In this document: positions 1 through 7,947 of the stretch, piece by piece | Layout: each line of letters begins with the position of its first letter | Position numbering within the stretch: position 1 is the stretch's first letter | DNA from: Lawsonibacter sp. | GTDB taxonomy: Bacteria > Bacillota > Clostridia > Oscillospirales > Oscillospiraceae | Reading direction: 5' to 3' | Assembly (NCBI GenBank): GCA_022791995.1 | Contig: JAAWAD010000073.1 | Span: 1 to 64,000, forward strand | Length of the DNA stretch: 64,000 nucleotides | Made by a program: the position numbers and the translations under genes | Notes under the pieces: model-generated | What the model was told of the DNA's origin: nothing | Seen by the model: the letters and a program-made list of their open reading frames with translations, nothing else | Databases searched by the model: none

Positions 1-450
1 AACTTCACCCAGAACGAGTCCTGCGGCAAGTGCGTCCCCTGCCGGGAGGGCACCCGCCGGATGCTGGAGATTCTCACCCGCATTGTAAACAATGAGGGCA
101 GCATGGAGGACTTGGATCTGTTGGAGGAGCTGTCCGCCACCATCAGCGAGACGGCCCTGTGCGGTCTGGGCCAGTCGGCCTGCAAGCCGGTGCAGAGCAC
201 CCTGAAATATTTCCGGAACGAGTACCTGGCCCATGTGGTGGACAAGCACTGCCCTCACTGCAACGGCCGGAAGAAGGTCCTTCAGATTGACCCGGAGCTG
301 TGCAAGGGCTGCGGCAAGTGTATGAAGCAGTGCCCCATGGAGGCCATCTCCGGCCAGATCAGGATGCCTCATGTCATTGACACGGAAAAGTGCATCAAGT
401 GCGGCGCGTGCTGGGGCTGCTGTCCCTTCGGCGCCATTCGGGAGGAGTGA
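1..450 (+). CDS. hydB: NADH-binding subunit of trimeric [FeFe] hydrogenase (HydB/NuoF-like), 3' part
   Basis: Only the last 149 residues are present; the reading frame is open from base 1. The fragment begins inside the NuoF 4Fe-4S domain (ESCGKCVPCREG, with the fourth cysteine in ALCGLG further on). It ends with a ferredoxin-type domain carrying two clusters (CKGCGKCMKQCP and CIKCGACWGCCP). This extra C-terminal ferredoxin domain is typical of HydB/HndC proteins that carry FMN and NADH and pass electrons to HydA, in the cytoplasm. Five bases separate it from hydA, so the two are co-transcribed. The upstream hydC/hydE-like partner lies outside the window. The bifurcating role is inferred from family and operon. 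Confidence 0.9.
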   Translation, partial: NFTQNESCGKCVPCREGTRRMLEILTRIVNNEGSMEDLDLLEELSATISETALCGLGQSACKPVQSTLKYFRNEYLAHVVDKHCPHCNGRKKVLQIDPELCKGCGKCMKQCPMEAISGQIRMPHVIDTEKCIKCGACWGCCPFGAIREE

Positions 451-455
451 GCGAT

Positions 456-2156
456 ATGGCAAAGGGAATTATGTACATCGACGGCCAGCGGGTCCCCTTC
501 GACGGGGAGACCAATGTGCTGTCCGTCATTCGGAAGGCCGGAATTGAGATGCCCACATTCTGCTACAACTCCGACCTGTCGGTCTATGGCGCCTGCCGGA
601 TGTGCGTGGTGGAGGACGAGCGGGGCAAGCTTGAGACCTCCTGCTCCATGCAGCCCCGGGACGGTCTGAAAATCCGCACCAACACCTCCCGACTGCTGAA
701 GCACCGGCGGCTGATTCTGGAGCTGATGCTGGCCTCCCACAACTGCAACTGCACCATTTGCGAGAAAAGCGGCGACTGCCGCCTTCAGGAGCTGGCCATG
801 CAGTTCGGTGTGCGGAGCATCCGTTTTCAGGACAACCGGGAGTGCGCCCCCTTTGACGACTCCAGCCCTGCGGTGGTCCGGGACCCTACCAAGTGCATCC
901 TCTGCGGCGACTGTGTCCGGGTGTGTGAGGAGACTGTGGGCATGGGGATCCTCGACTTTGTCCAGCGGGGCTACCAGATGAAGGTGACGCCCGCCTTTGG
1001 CCGGAAGCTGTCCGAGACCAAGTGCATCAGCTGCGGCCAGTGCTCCGCTGTGTGCCCCACCGGAGCCATTACAGTTTACAACGAGATTGGCCGGGCCTGG
1101 CGGGCCATCCACAACCCGGAGAAGCGGGTGGTGGTCCAGATTGCTCCCGCCGTCCGGGTGGCGGTGGGGGAGGCCTTCGGTCTGCCCCCCGGAGCCAATG
1201 CCCTGGACCGGCTTGTGGCTGCCCTGCGCCTGATGGGGGTGGACGAGATCTATGACACCACCTTTGGCGCGGATTTCACCACAGTGGAGGAGTCCGCCGA
1301 GTTCCTGGAGCGGTTGGAGCGGGGCGGCCCCTTCCCCATGTTTACCTCCTGCTGCCCCGCTTGGGTGAAATACCTGGAGAACGAGAACCCCAAGTACCTC
1401 AAGCATATTTCCACCTGCAAGTCTCCGATGGAGATGTTTGCCTCCATTTTGAAGGATAAGTACAAGAAGAAGGATGCAGAGGATGGGCGGACCACCTTCC
1501 ACATTGCCATCATGCCCTGCACCGCTAAGAAGATGGAGGCCGCCCGGCCTCAGTTTGCCCGGGATGGCGTACCCGATGTGGATCTGGTGCTCACCACCCA
1601 GGAAATTGTTAAGATGATCCAGGAGTCGGGTATTCAGCTGCCCAAGGTAGAGATGGAGTCGCTGGATATGCCCTTTGGTTTCGGCTCTGGGGCGGGGGTC
1701 ATCTACGGCGCCACAGGCGGCGTGGCCGAGGCGGTGGTCCGCCACTGTCTGCCGGACAAGACGAAAAACTCCATGCGGGAGCTGAGCTTCTCCGGGCTGC
1801 GGGGCAGCCAGGGCGTCCGGGTGGCGGTGATTCGGGTAGGGGATCGGGATATCCACCTGGCGGTGGTCCACGGCCTGCGCAATGCCCAGAAACTGTTGGA
1901 GGAAATCGAGGCGGGGAATGCCTACTTCGATCTGGTGGAGGTCATGACCTGCCCCGGCGGCTGCGTGGGCGGTGCCGGTCAGCCCCACGGTCTGATGCAG
2001 GAGAAGCAGGAGCGCCGGGAGGGCTTGTATAATCTGGACCGCTCCGCGCCCTTCAAGCGGGCGGAGTACAACCCGGTGGTTGCCACTGTTCAGAGAGAGT
2101 ACACACCGGAGCAGCTGCATGAGATGCTCCACACCACATATGGACCGAACCAGTAG
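456..2156 (+). CDS. hydA: [FeFe] hydrogenase catalytic subunit HydA
   Basis: A 566-residue iron-only hydrogenase. Order of domains: N-terminal 2Fe-2S ferredoxin fold (YGACRMC near residue 50), the His/Cys 4Fe-4S region (HNCNCTICEKSGDC), two further 4Fe-4S motifs (CILCGDCVRVC, CISCGQCSAVC), then the H-cluster domain. All three H-cluster signatures are intact: FTSCCPAW near 295, IMPCTAKKMEA near 352, and EVMTCPGGCVGGAGQP near 496-511. The start was taken at ATG 456, just after the hydB stop; an in-frame ATG at 390 would overlap hydB heavily. It lacks extra C-terminal domains, which fits an M3-type subunit of a trimeric NAD/ferredoxin hydrogenase. Role: H2 evolution or uptake in fermentation. 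Confidence 0.94.
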   Translation: MAKGIMYIDGQRVPFDGETNVLSVIRKAGIEMPTFCYNSDLSVYGACRMCVVEDERGKLETSCSMQPRDGLKIRTNTSRLLKHRRLILELMLASHNCNCTICEKSGDCRLQELAMQFGVRSIRFQDNRECAPFDDSSPAVVRDPTKCILCGDCVRVCEETVGMGILDFVQRGYQMKVTPAFGRKLSETKCISCGQCSAVCPTGAITVYNEIGRAWRAIHNPEKRVVVQIAPAVRVAVGEAFGLPPGANALDRLVAALRLMGVDEIYDTTFGADFTTVEESAEFLERLERGGPFPMFTSCCPAWVKYLENENPKYLKHISTCKSPMEMFASILKDKYKKKDAEDGRTTFHIAIMPCTAKKMEAARPQFARDGVPDVDLVLTTQEIVKMIQESGIQLPKVEMESLDMPFGFGSGAGVIYGATGGVAEAVVRHCLPDKTKNSMRELSFSGLRGSQGVRVAVIRVGDRDIHLAVVHGLRNAQKLLEEIEAGNAYFDLVEVMTCPGGCVGGAGQPHGLMQEKQERREGLYNLDRSAPFKRAEYNPVVATVQREYTPEQLHEMLHTTYGPNQ

Positions 2157-2174
2157 AGCCTTGGTTCAATCTGT

Positions 2175-2212
2175 GCAGGCGTGCCTGTCCCTTTGGGGGA
2201 GGGCACGCCTGC
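2175..2212 (+). terminator. Probable terminator of the hydrogenase operon
   Basis: An 11-bp perfect stem (GCAGGCGTGCC with GGCACGCCTGC) with further pairing inside starts 18 bases after the hydA stop. There is no clean T run after it, so it may act as a 3'-end stabiliser or weak terminator. Confidence 0.5.
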
Positions 2213-2272
2213 GGTCTCTTGTGGGGACAAAAAGGACAGTGGGTGGAGTTTGAAATTTGTGAACGGTGTCGG

Positions 2273-2301
2273 TTGACTTTTTCGGGGGATTGCCGTATTC
2301 T
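2273..2301 (+). promoter_or_regulatory. Promoter of the MarR-MATE operon
   Basis: TTGACT at 2273-2278, a 17-bp spacer and TATTCT at 2296-2301 form a near-consensus vegetative (sigma-A) promoter. The palindromic operator follows at once. Confidence 0.7.
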
Positions 2302-2324
2302 AATAGTTATAGATTATAACTATT
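2302..2324 (+). promoter_or_regulatory. Palindromic operator at the marR transcription start
   Basis: Two perfect 10-bp arms (AATAGTTATA and TATAACTATT) around a 3-bp centre (GAT). The site begins one base after the -10 box and ends 11 bases before the marR start codon, so a bound dimer would cover +1. MarR-family proteins commonly bind such AT-rich palindromes and repress themselves and a neighbouring pump. Confidence 0.75.
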
Positions 2325-2335
2325 TGGAGACTGCC

Positions 2336-2773
2336 ATGCACAGAGGTATGTTGATCTTCCTAAACAATGCGGGGCAGCTGTACCGCCGTATGCTTGTCCC
2401 AGTTCAGGAGGAGACAGGGCTGACCCAGGCGGAGCTGGATATTCTTTTGTTTCTTGCCAACAACCCGGGGTATGATACCGCTTCGGATATTGTGTCTGTG
2501 CGCCGTCTGGCCAAATCCAACGTGTCGGTGGGAATACGAAAGCTGGAGCAGAAGGGGCTGCTGCTGCGCCGGCTGGATGCCAGAGACCGGCGGATTGAGC
2601 ACCTGGAGCTGACCTCTGCCGCCGCCGGGGCGGTGGAGCTGGGGCGGAAGAGCCAGGAGGCGTTCGGAGCTGCCTTGGTTCAGGGGCTCACTTTTGAGGA
2701 ACGGCAGGAGCTGGAGCGCCTGATGGGCCAGATCCATCAGAATCTGGAGCAGATGTGGGACGAGACAAAATGA
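2336..2773 (+). CDS. MarR-family transcriptional regulator
   Basis: A 145-residue protein with the MarR winged-helix core: an N-terminal dimerisation helix, a TQAELDILLFLANNP helix, the recognition segment SVRRLAKSNVSVGIRKLEQKG, and the wing with DARDRRIEHLELT. ATG 2336 was chosen because GGAG sits six bases upstream and an upstream in-frame start would run through the promoter and operator. The gene is followed 25 bases later by a MATE pump, an arrangement like MepR-MepA. It likely represses the pair until a toxic ligand binds; the ligand is unknown. Confidence 0.86.
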   Translation: MHRGMLIFLNNAGQLYRRMLVPVQEETGLTQAELDILLFLANNPGYDTASDIVSVRRLAKSNVSVGIRKLEQKGLLLRRLDARDRRIEHLELTSAAAGAVELGRKSQEAFGAALVQGLTFEERQELERLMGQIHQNLEQMWDETK

Positions 2774-2798
2774 AACGGCAGACAAACGGGAGGGGAAA

Positions 2799-4187
2799 AT
2801 GATGGAGGATAAAAACGCGCTTGGCACCGCGCCAGTGGGACGGCTGATGTGGAAGCTAGCTGTGCCTGCGGTAGCGGCTCAGCTGATTAACGCGCTGTAC
2901 AATATTGTGGACCGAATGTACATTGGCCATATGGGAAGCGAGGGAGATCTGGCCCTGACGGGTCTGGGGGTTGCGTTTCCGATTTTGATGTTTATCTCTG
3001 CGCTCTCCGCGCTGGCTGGAATGGGAGGCGGCTCCCGGGCGGCGATCCGCATGGGGGAAGGGGACGTTCATGGGGCGGAGGCTATTTTAGGGGGCTGTAC
3101 CGCGTTGCTTTTGGTGCTGGCGGCGGGGTCCACGGCTCTGTTTCAGGTGTTCCGTGAGCCGCTGCTGCTCCTTTTTGGGGCCAGCGAGTACACTCTGCCC
3201 TATGCCAGCGGCTACCTGTCGGTGTATCTGTGGGGGACTGTGTCCGTTCTGCTGGCGATGGGACTGAACAACTTCATCACCGCCCAGGGCTTCGCCTCCT
3301 TTTCTATGCTTACTGTGGTGATTGGAGCGGTGTGCAACATCCTTTTGGATCCAGTCTTCATTTTTGGTTTGGGGATGGGGGTACGGGGCGCGGCTCTGGC
3401 CACGGTTTTGTCCCAGACAGTATCTGCCCTCTGGGTGCTGGCGTTCCTGGTGGGAAAACGAACCCAGCTGAAGCTGCGGATCAGGCACCTTCGGCTGCGG
3501 GCCTCTATTTTGCTGCCGGTGGTGGCCATCGGTGTTTCCCCCTTCATTATGCAGTCCACAGAGAGCCTTGTGACGATCTCTTTTAACTCCTCTCTGCGCA
3601 GCTTCGGCGGAGATGTGTATGTAGGAGCCATGACCATCGCTTCCTCCGTAATGCAGGTGGGCACCATGCCCTTTATGGGGCTGGCCCAGGGGGCTCAGCC
3701 CATTATCGGCTTCAACTACGGGGCGGGAAACCTGGAGCGGGTGCGCCGGGCCTTTCGGCTGCTGTTTATGTGTGGACTGTTCTGTTCTATCACGGTCTTT
3801 GTCCTGGTGGAGCTGTTTCCGGGGGCGTTCATTGCAATCTTTAACAGAAAGCCCGAGTTGGTGGAGGCTGCCCGGCACACCCTGCGGGTCTACTTTGGCG
3901 GCATGTTTCTGATGGGGGTGCAGTTCTCATGCCAGCAGACCTTTGTGGCTCTGGGAGAGGCCAAGATCTCGCTGTTCCTGGCTCTGCTGCGAAAAATAAT
4001 CCTGTTGATCCCTCTCATTTTTATCCTCCCCTGCTTTTTGTCGGACAAGGTTTTTGCGGTATGGCTGGCTGAGCCCATTGCGGACCTGTGTGCCGCGCTG
4101 ACAACAGGGACCATTTTCTTCCTCCGCTTTCCCCGGATTCTCAAGCGCCGAGAGGCGCAGCTGAAAGAGAAGGACGGCGCAGCATAG
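2799..4187 (+). CDS. MATE-family multidrug efflux transporter (MarR-linked)
   Basis: A 462-residue integral membrane protein with the 12 hydrophobic segments and two MatE halves of the DinF/MepA type. Each half carries the NALYNIVDRMYIG-like and FNYGAGN-like signatures. It should export cationic drugs or metabolites in exchange for Na+ or H+. The start at 2799 follows a strong GGGAGGGG site; a second ATG lies directly after it. It shares an operon with the upstream marR gene. It resembles the MATE gene at 41659 more than that at 21343, by the motif spacing I can see. The substrate cannot be read from sequence. Confidence 0.9.
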   Translation: MMEDKNALGTAPVGRLMWKLAVPAVAAQLINALYNIVDRMYIGHMGSEGDLALTGLGVAFPILMFISALSALAGMGGGSRAAIRMGEGDVHGAEAILGGCTALLLVLAAGSTALFQVFREPLLLLFGASEYTLPYASGYLSVYLWGTVSVLLAMGLNNFITAQGFASFSMLTVVIGAVCNILLDPVFIFGLGMGVRGAALATVLSQTVSALWVLAFLVGKRTQLKLRIRHLRLRASILLPVVAIGVSPFIMQSTESLVTISFNSSLRSFGGDVYVGAMTIASSVMQVGTMPFMGLAQGAQPIIGFNYGAGNLERVRRAFRLLFMCGLFCSITVFVLVELFPGAFIAIFNRKPELVEAARHTLRVYFGGMFLMGVQFSCQQTFVALGEAKISLFLALLRKIILLIPLIFILPCFLSDKVFAVWLAEPIADLCAALTTGTIFFLRFPRILKRREAQLKEKDGAA

Positions 4188-4200
4188 TGCTGCGCCGTCC
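4172..4200 (+). terminator. Hairpin overlapping the MATE stop codon
   Basis: A perfect 13-bp stem (GGACGGCGCAGCA with TGCTGCGCCGTCC) whose 3-base loop is the TAG stop codon itself. The following sequence (TTGCTGTT) is only moderately T-rich. It ends the marR-MATE transcript and faces the minus-strand TSCPD gene. Confidence 0.65.
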
Positions 4201-4242
4201 TTGCTGTTCCAGTAAAATGTGTGAAGCCGGTGTGTTCAGGAT

Positions 4243-4485
4243 TTACAGGGCGGTTTTCAGCGCCTTAGCCAGCTGATCGGGGCAGGAAGTGGGCCGTCCG
4301 CCGCAGCGAATGCCCTCCAACCGGTGAATCGCCTCCTCCACAGGCATTCCCTTCAAAAGGGAGCTGAGCCCCTGAAGGTTGCCGTTGCACCCCCCCAATA
4401 CCTGAACAGATTGGATGGTTCCATCCTCTACCTCGATTTGAAACAGCTGAGAGCAGACGCCCTTGGGTGTGTATGTGATCGTCAA
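4243..4485 (-). CDS. TSCPD-domain protein (TIGR03905 type)
   Basis: An 80-residue protein with the pattern of the TSCPD small-domain family: N-terminal YTPKGVCSQL, central VQVLGGCNGNLQGL and the C-terminal signature GIRCGGRPTSCPDQLA. Related domains sit at the C terminus of class II ribonucleotide reductases, but the stand-alone form has no firmly assigned role. The conserved cysteines suggest metal or redox function (inference). AAGGAGG lies eight bases before the start. It has its own promoter between spo0A and itself. Confidence 0.85.
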   Translation of the reverse strand: MTITYTPKGVCSQLFQIEVEDGTIQSVQVLGGCNGNLQGLSSLLKGMPVEEAIHRLEGIRCGGRPTSCPDQLAKALKTAL

Positions 4486-4556
4486 TGTGCATTTACCTCC
4501 TTGTCCGCAGGGCCTGTCCGGCTCTGCGGGATTTTTATGCAGAAAGAGCAGGTCTT

Positions 4557-4585
4557 AGTATAGCAGACATAGAGGGAAATGACAA
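4557..4585 (-). promoter_or_regulatory. Promoter of the TSCPD gene
   Basis: On the minus strand TTGTCA (4585-4580), 17-bp spacer, TATACT (4562-4557). The leader that follows contains a hairpin at 4505-4529 (CCGCAG with CTGCGG plus inner GCC/GGC) just ahead of the ribosome binding site. Confidence 0.55.
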
Positions 4586-4593
4586 GGGCTGAA

Positions 4594-5349
4594 TCAGAGC
4601 TGCCCCATCTCCAGCTGGAGGCTGTCGGCGATCATCGCAATAAATTCGCTGTTGGTGGGTTTTCCCTTGGTGTTAGAAACGGTGTAGCCGAAGTACTTTT
4701 GCAGAGTTTCCAAATCACCCCGGTCCCAAGCTACCTCAATGGCGTGGCGGATAGCCCGCTCGACCCGGCTTGCGGTGGTGCCGAACCGTTTGGCAACCTC
4801 GGGATAGAGGACCTTTGTGACGGCGTTGATGACGTCCATGTCGTTGACTGCAATCAGAATGGCTTCCCGCAGGTACTGGTACCCCTTGATGTGGGCGGGG
4901 ACGCCCACCTCGTGAATGATGGCAGTCACCTGAACCTCAAGGTTTCCTCTCTTGTCACGTTCCGGCTCCAGGCTGCTCCCCATGGTGAGCTGGCGCAGGC
5001 GCTCGCAGATGGTACTGGCCCGGCAGGGCTTGGTCATATAGTAATCCGCGCCCCCGGCGGCGGCGGAGTCCGCAATGCCGCCGCGGATGTAGCTGGAGAC
5101 GATGAGGATTTTGGGGCAGCGGACCAGTTCCTTCACCTCCTCCAAGACCGTTAAGCCATCCATCCCCATCAGCACCAGGTCCATGACGACCACGTCTGGC
5201 TCCAGGTCCTGGACCATACGCACAAGCTCCTGCCCATCCTCTGTCTGTCCAACAACCAGAAGATCCTGCTCGTTGTTCAGTGTCTCCACAACGCTGTGGC
5301 GAAATTCCTCGCTGGTGTCTGCGACCAATGCCTTCTTCACTTTGTCCAT
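4594..5349 (-). CDS. spo0A: Stage 0 sporulation response regulator Spo0A
   Basis: A 251-residue master regulator of sporulation. The receiver domain (about 1-120) has the phospho-acceptor Asp in [13 protein letters not shown], a Ser in VSSY and Lys in MTKPC. The C-terminal effector domain holds the strongly conserved Spo0A stretches [36 protein letters not shown] and [16 protein letters not shown] 5349 is preferred to an ATG six codons earlier because GGAGG lies between them. In Bacillus the acidic pocket reads ADDN; here it reads ADTS, and the usual Pro after the phospho-Asp is Met. A probable 0A box lies upstream, implying autoregulation. Its neighbour spoIVB is upstream, as in Bacillus. 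Confidence 0.97.
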   Translation of the reverse strand: MDKVKKALVADTSEEFRHSVVETLNNEQDLLVVGQTEDGQELVRMVQDLEPDVVVMDLVLMGMDGLTVLEEVKELVRCPKILIVSSYIRGGIADSAAAGGADYYMTKPCRASTICERLRQLTMGSSLEPERDKRGNLEVQVTAIIHEVGVPAHIKGYQYLREAILIAVNDMDVINAVTKVLYPEVAKRFGTTASRVERAIRHAIEVAWDRGDLETLQKYFGYTVSNTKGKPTNSEFIAMIADSLQLEMGQL

Positions 5350-5501
5350 GACAATTCCTCCATTCATTTCTAAAATTTGGTGGTTTTGCGTTTTTTCTCC
5401 TGCTTCTTGGAAGGTCTCCTATAATTTATCACATTCTGGCAATTTTTGCAAGATGCAAAGTGGCAAAATCTGTAATATTCTTTATTTAATTTCCGACGGA
5501 A

Positions 5502-5511
5502 TTCGACAAAA
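5502..5511 (-). promoter_or_regulatory. 0A box (Spo0A binding site) upstream of spo0A
   Basis: Read on the minus strand this is TTTTGTCGAA, matching the 0A box consensus TTTTGTCRAA including the TGTCGAA core. It lies about 150 bases before the spo0A start and just downstream of a TATAAT (5524-5519). It is in the same place, relative to spo0A, as known autoregulatory sites in Bacillus. Confidence 0.7.
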
Positions 5512-5535
5512 CAGGGAAATTATACTATATAGCAT

Positions 5536-5562
5536 CACCCCCGACGATAAACGCCGGGGGTG
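5536..5562 (-). terminator. Hairpin between spoIVB and spo0A
   Basis: An 11-bp stem with one G-U pair and a 5-base loop begins ten bases after the spoIVB stop on the minus strand. It has no T run, so termination may be partial, letting some spo0A transcription come from spoIVB. Confidence 0.5.
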
Positions 5563-5571
5563 ACCGGTGTT

Positions 5572-6714
5572 TTACGAGGCCTGGTTTTTCAGGGCTCCAG
5601 ATGACTGACGGAGCATGTTTTCCGCAAAAATGCCATATCCTCTGGAGGGGTCATTGACCAGCACATGGGTCACAGCTCCCACCAGCCGCCCGTCTTGAAG
5701 AATCGGGCTGCCGCTCATTCCCTGGACGATGCCGCCAGTAAGCTCCAGCAGTTCTGGGTCTGTGACCTGAACCATCAGGCTTCGTGTCCCATCACTGCCG
5801 CTGTCCTGGGCGATGTGCGTGATTTTTACATGAAATTCCTCAACCTCTTCTCCTCGAATGTTGGTCAGGATAGTGGCGTCTCCCTCCTGGACCTGGTCCC
5901 GGGAAGCCACGGGCACCGCCTTTTGGCCAGCGGGCAGACTATCCTCTGTCATCTGGCCAAAGATGCCCAGATTGGTGTTGGCGTACAGAGTTCCCAGATC
6001 ACGAGTCAGGTCAAACTCGCCATGGAGCTCTCCGGGTTGGCCGCTGATTCCCTTTTTTACGCTGGCCACGCTGGCCTCCATAATACTGCCCGATTCCAGG
6101 GGCATAAGGGTTGCGGTGTCCACGTCGTTGATGCCGTGCCCTAGGGCGGCGAATACGCCGGTCTCCGGGTTGTAGAAGGTCAGGGTGCCAATACCGGCCA
6201 TGGAGTCCCGCAGCCATACCCCCAACTGATAGACCCCCTTTTCGTTTTCCGCCGGGGCTGCCGTCAACTGGAGCTGACGCTGCCCCCGCACCGCCTGAAT
6301 GGTAAGTGCTTCTCCGTCCTGCTGTGTGACCAGGGATTGGACCTCTTCAATGGTATCCACCTCGCTGCCATTGATGTGGGTAATCAGATCCCCCGCCTTC
6401 AGACCGCAGTCCCGGCCCGGGTAACGCTCCCCCTCCGGGGTCTCGACCGGAGACAGGCCAACCACCAACACACCGTCAGAAAACAGCTTGATGCCGACAG
6501 CGCGCCCCATGGGGATAACCTGTTCCGCCTCTCCTCCGCTCTGAGCGGGGGCAGCGGCGGTCAGACTGGGCAGCTCCAGCATAGCGGCGGCGGCAGGCTC
6601 CGCCGTCCAGTGCATCTCCGCGGTCAGACATAGGGCCAGCAGCAGGCCCAGCGCCAGTCCGTAGGCCAGGATGAGCGGTATTGGGCCTGCCTTTTGTTTT
6701 GGTTCTTGTTCCAC
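5572..6714 (-). CDS. spoIVB: SpoIVB serine peptidase (S55 family)
   Basis: A 380-residue sporulation signalling protease made in the forespore, where it cuts SpoIVFA to activate pro-sigma-K processing in the mother cell. Visible: an N-terminal membrane anchor (about 12-32), a PDZ domain around GLKAGDLITHINGSEV, then the S55 peptidase domain with ALGHGIND (catalytic His, near 195) and GIVQGMSGSPIL (catalytic Ser, near 334-336). GTG 6714 was chosen because GGGGGTGG lies six bases upstream; a longer reading from ATG 6798 adds 28 residues with no ribosome site. It directly precedes spo0A, a conserved gene order in endospore formers. Confidence 0.94.
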   Translation of the reverse strand: MEQEPKQKAGPIPLILAYGLALGLLLALCLTAEMHWTAEPAAAAMLELPSLTAAAPAQSGGEAEQVIPMGRAVGIKLFSDGVLVVGLSPVETPEGERYPGRDCGLKAGDLITHINGSEVDTIEEVQSLVTQQDGEALTIQAVRGQRQLQLTAAPAENEKGVYQLGVWLRDSMAGIGTLTFYNPETGVFAALGHGINDVDTATLMPLESGSIMEASVASVKKGISGQPGELHGEFDLTRDLGTLYANTNLGIFGQMTEDSLPAGQKAVPVASRDQVQEGDATILTNIRGEEVEEFHVKITHIAQDSGSDGTRSLMVQVTDPELLELTGGIVQGMSGSPILQDGRLVGAVTHVLVNDPSRGYGIFAENMLRQSSGALKNQAS

Positions 6715-7086
6715 TGTTCCACCCCCTTGTTTCAGTAAAAAACCTAGAACAGGTTCTTGTGCGGACAGACACACCATGGGAGCTGTCCGCCTCCTCATTA
6801 TGAGCGGAACCGCAGGAATACAACCGTGGAGACCCCTTCCACCATTTCCAGCCCCCGGGCGGCTGGTCCCTGTCTGGCCTGCATTGGGTGGATATGACTG
6901 GGATGAGGTGAAAGGTATGGTATATTTTTAATCGATAGGGCATGGGGAAATTTGTTGAATTTAGCCGGTTCGTCAAATTTTTTTCTTTTTTTATTAAAAA
7001 TTTCGGCTATTTTCTTGCAAAAATGGAAGTTTCTATAGGATTGCATCGGATTTTGCCATTTAAGGCAGAACGGATCGGAGCCTTGG
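6715..7086. other. Non-coding region upstream of spoIVB
   Basis: No credible gene. On the minus strand there is an 8-bp hairpin (GCGGACAG at 6761-6768 with 6783-6790) and then a short AACCT/AGGTT stem followed by six T (6755-6737), a possible weak attenuator ahead of spoIVB. The part around 6930-7040 is markedly AT-rich and holds two sequences one mismatch from an 0A box (TTTGTTGAA and, minus strand, TTTGACGAA). No clear sigma-G promoter could be assigned by eye. Confidence 0.4.
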
Positions 7087-7281
7087 TCAGTTGTGCGCCG
7101 ACGGTCCGGCGGTGTCTGTGCTCAACTCCTCCGCCAGCTTTTTCAGCTCCCCCAGCGTGGACACAGAGATGGTGCTCTCCAGCAGGCGGAGCTGGGCCCG
7201 GGCGGGCATCTGGTCCCAGTAGGACAGGAGAACCGGGTCGTGGCCTACCACATCCTGGGGCAGTCGGAAATATTGTTTCAT
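7087..7281 (-). CDS. Small hypothetical protein, 64 residues
   Basis: Not recognised. A 64-residue acidic, soluble protein starting MKQYFRLPQD, with a predicted helix ending in LGELKKLAEELS. AAGGAG lies eight bases before ATG 7281, which is better placed than an ATG six codons upstream. No membrane segment or metal motif. It stands alone between spoIVB and the 122-residue coiled-coil gene, all on the minus strand. The good ribosome site supports translation. Confidence 0.55.
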   Translation of the reverse strand: MKQYFRLPQDVVGHDPVLLSYWDQMPARAQLRLLESTISVSTLGELKKLAEELSTDTAGPSAHN

Positions 7282-7369
7282 GGTGTATTTCTCCTTCATA
7301 TATACAGAAAATCACGGTTTTTCGGATGTATTTTACCCGAAAGATGTAGATTTATGTAATTTTGCACAA

Positions 7370-7406
7370 AAAAGCCGCCGCAGAGCGTTTCTCTGCGGCG
7401 GCTTTT
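7370..7406 (-). terminator. Rho-independent terminator of the 122-residue gene
   Basis: A 12-bp perfect GC-rich stem (GCCGCCGCAGAG) with a 5-base loop, flanked by A and T runs. On the minus strand it is followed by TTTTTT. Confidence 0.85.
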
Positions 7407-7424
7407 GGTGTGAGTCTGATTGGC

Positions 7425-7793
7425 TCAAGTATTGTCTTCCGGGGACTCGGTGGGCTCCTCGGTGGGGGCCTCAGCCTCGGATGTGGGGATCTCCTCCGGG
7501 GTGGGTTCCTCGTCACCGGTCTCCTTCAGCTCGGCAATGCGGGCGTTGTTGGTTTCGATGGCGGCTTTGGCAGCGGTGATCTTCTCGCAAGCGGCGGCGT
7601 AGCCCCCCTCGGGAGCGGCGCCGTGCTCAGCATAATACAGCTTGCCCAACTCGATATAAGCCTTTTTGATGGTATCCTCCTCGCCCATGTTGGCGGTTTT
7701 CAGCTTGGCGATCTCCGCCAGGCGCTTGGACTGGGCCACACCGGCCTGTGCCAAATCGGTGGCCTTATCCTTCAGGGTGTCAAAAAATCCCAT
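7425..7793 (-). CDS. Hypothetical coiled-coil protein, 122 residues
   Basis: No name recognised. The N terminus MGFFDTLKDKATDLAQAG is an amphipathic helix of the kind found in small Firmicutes proteins that often carry a C-terminal zinc ribbon. Here the middle is helical (residues 20-95) and the last 25 residues are a Glu/Pro/Thr-rich acidic tail with no cysteines. Start ATG 7793 has AAGGAGGAA eight bases upstream. It forms a single-gene unit with its own terminator. A cytoplasmic scaffold or stress role is possible, but nothing in the sequence shows it. Confidence 0.75.
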   Translation of the reverse strand: MGFFDTLKDKATDLAQAGVAQSKRLAEIAKLKTANMGEEDTIKKAYIELGKLYYAEHGAAPEGGYAAACEKITAAKAAIETNNARIAELKETGDEEPTPEEIPTSEAEAPTEEPTESPEDNT

Positions 7794-7947
7794 GTGTCAG
7801 ATTCCTCCTTCATGACATCGCGCGGTTTCCCGCCTCGTGTCTCCATTTTATCCTATTTCGCCCTGGGACGCAAGGACCTTCTGGGGGATTTAATCAATTT
7901 TTTAAAAAATTTGAAGGTTCCTTTCGCTTTCAGACCGACTGGACAGT

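Noticed and set aside
369-2132. A 587-codon open frame opposite hydA
   Set aside because: Shadow of the hydrogenase gene, with biased composition.
5102-5563. Plus-strand 153-codon frame opposite spo0A and its upstream region
   Set aside because: It overlaps the spo0A N terminus and the 0A box region and has no ribosome site.
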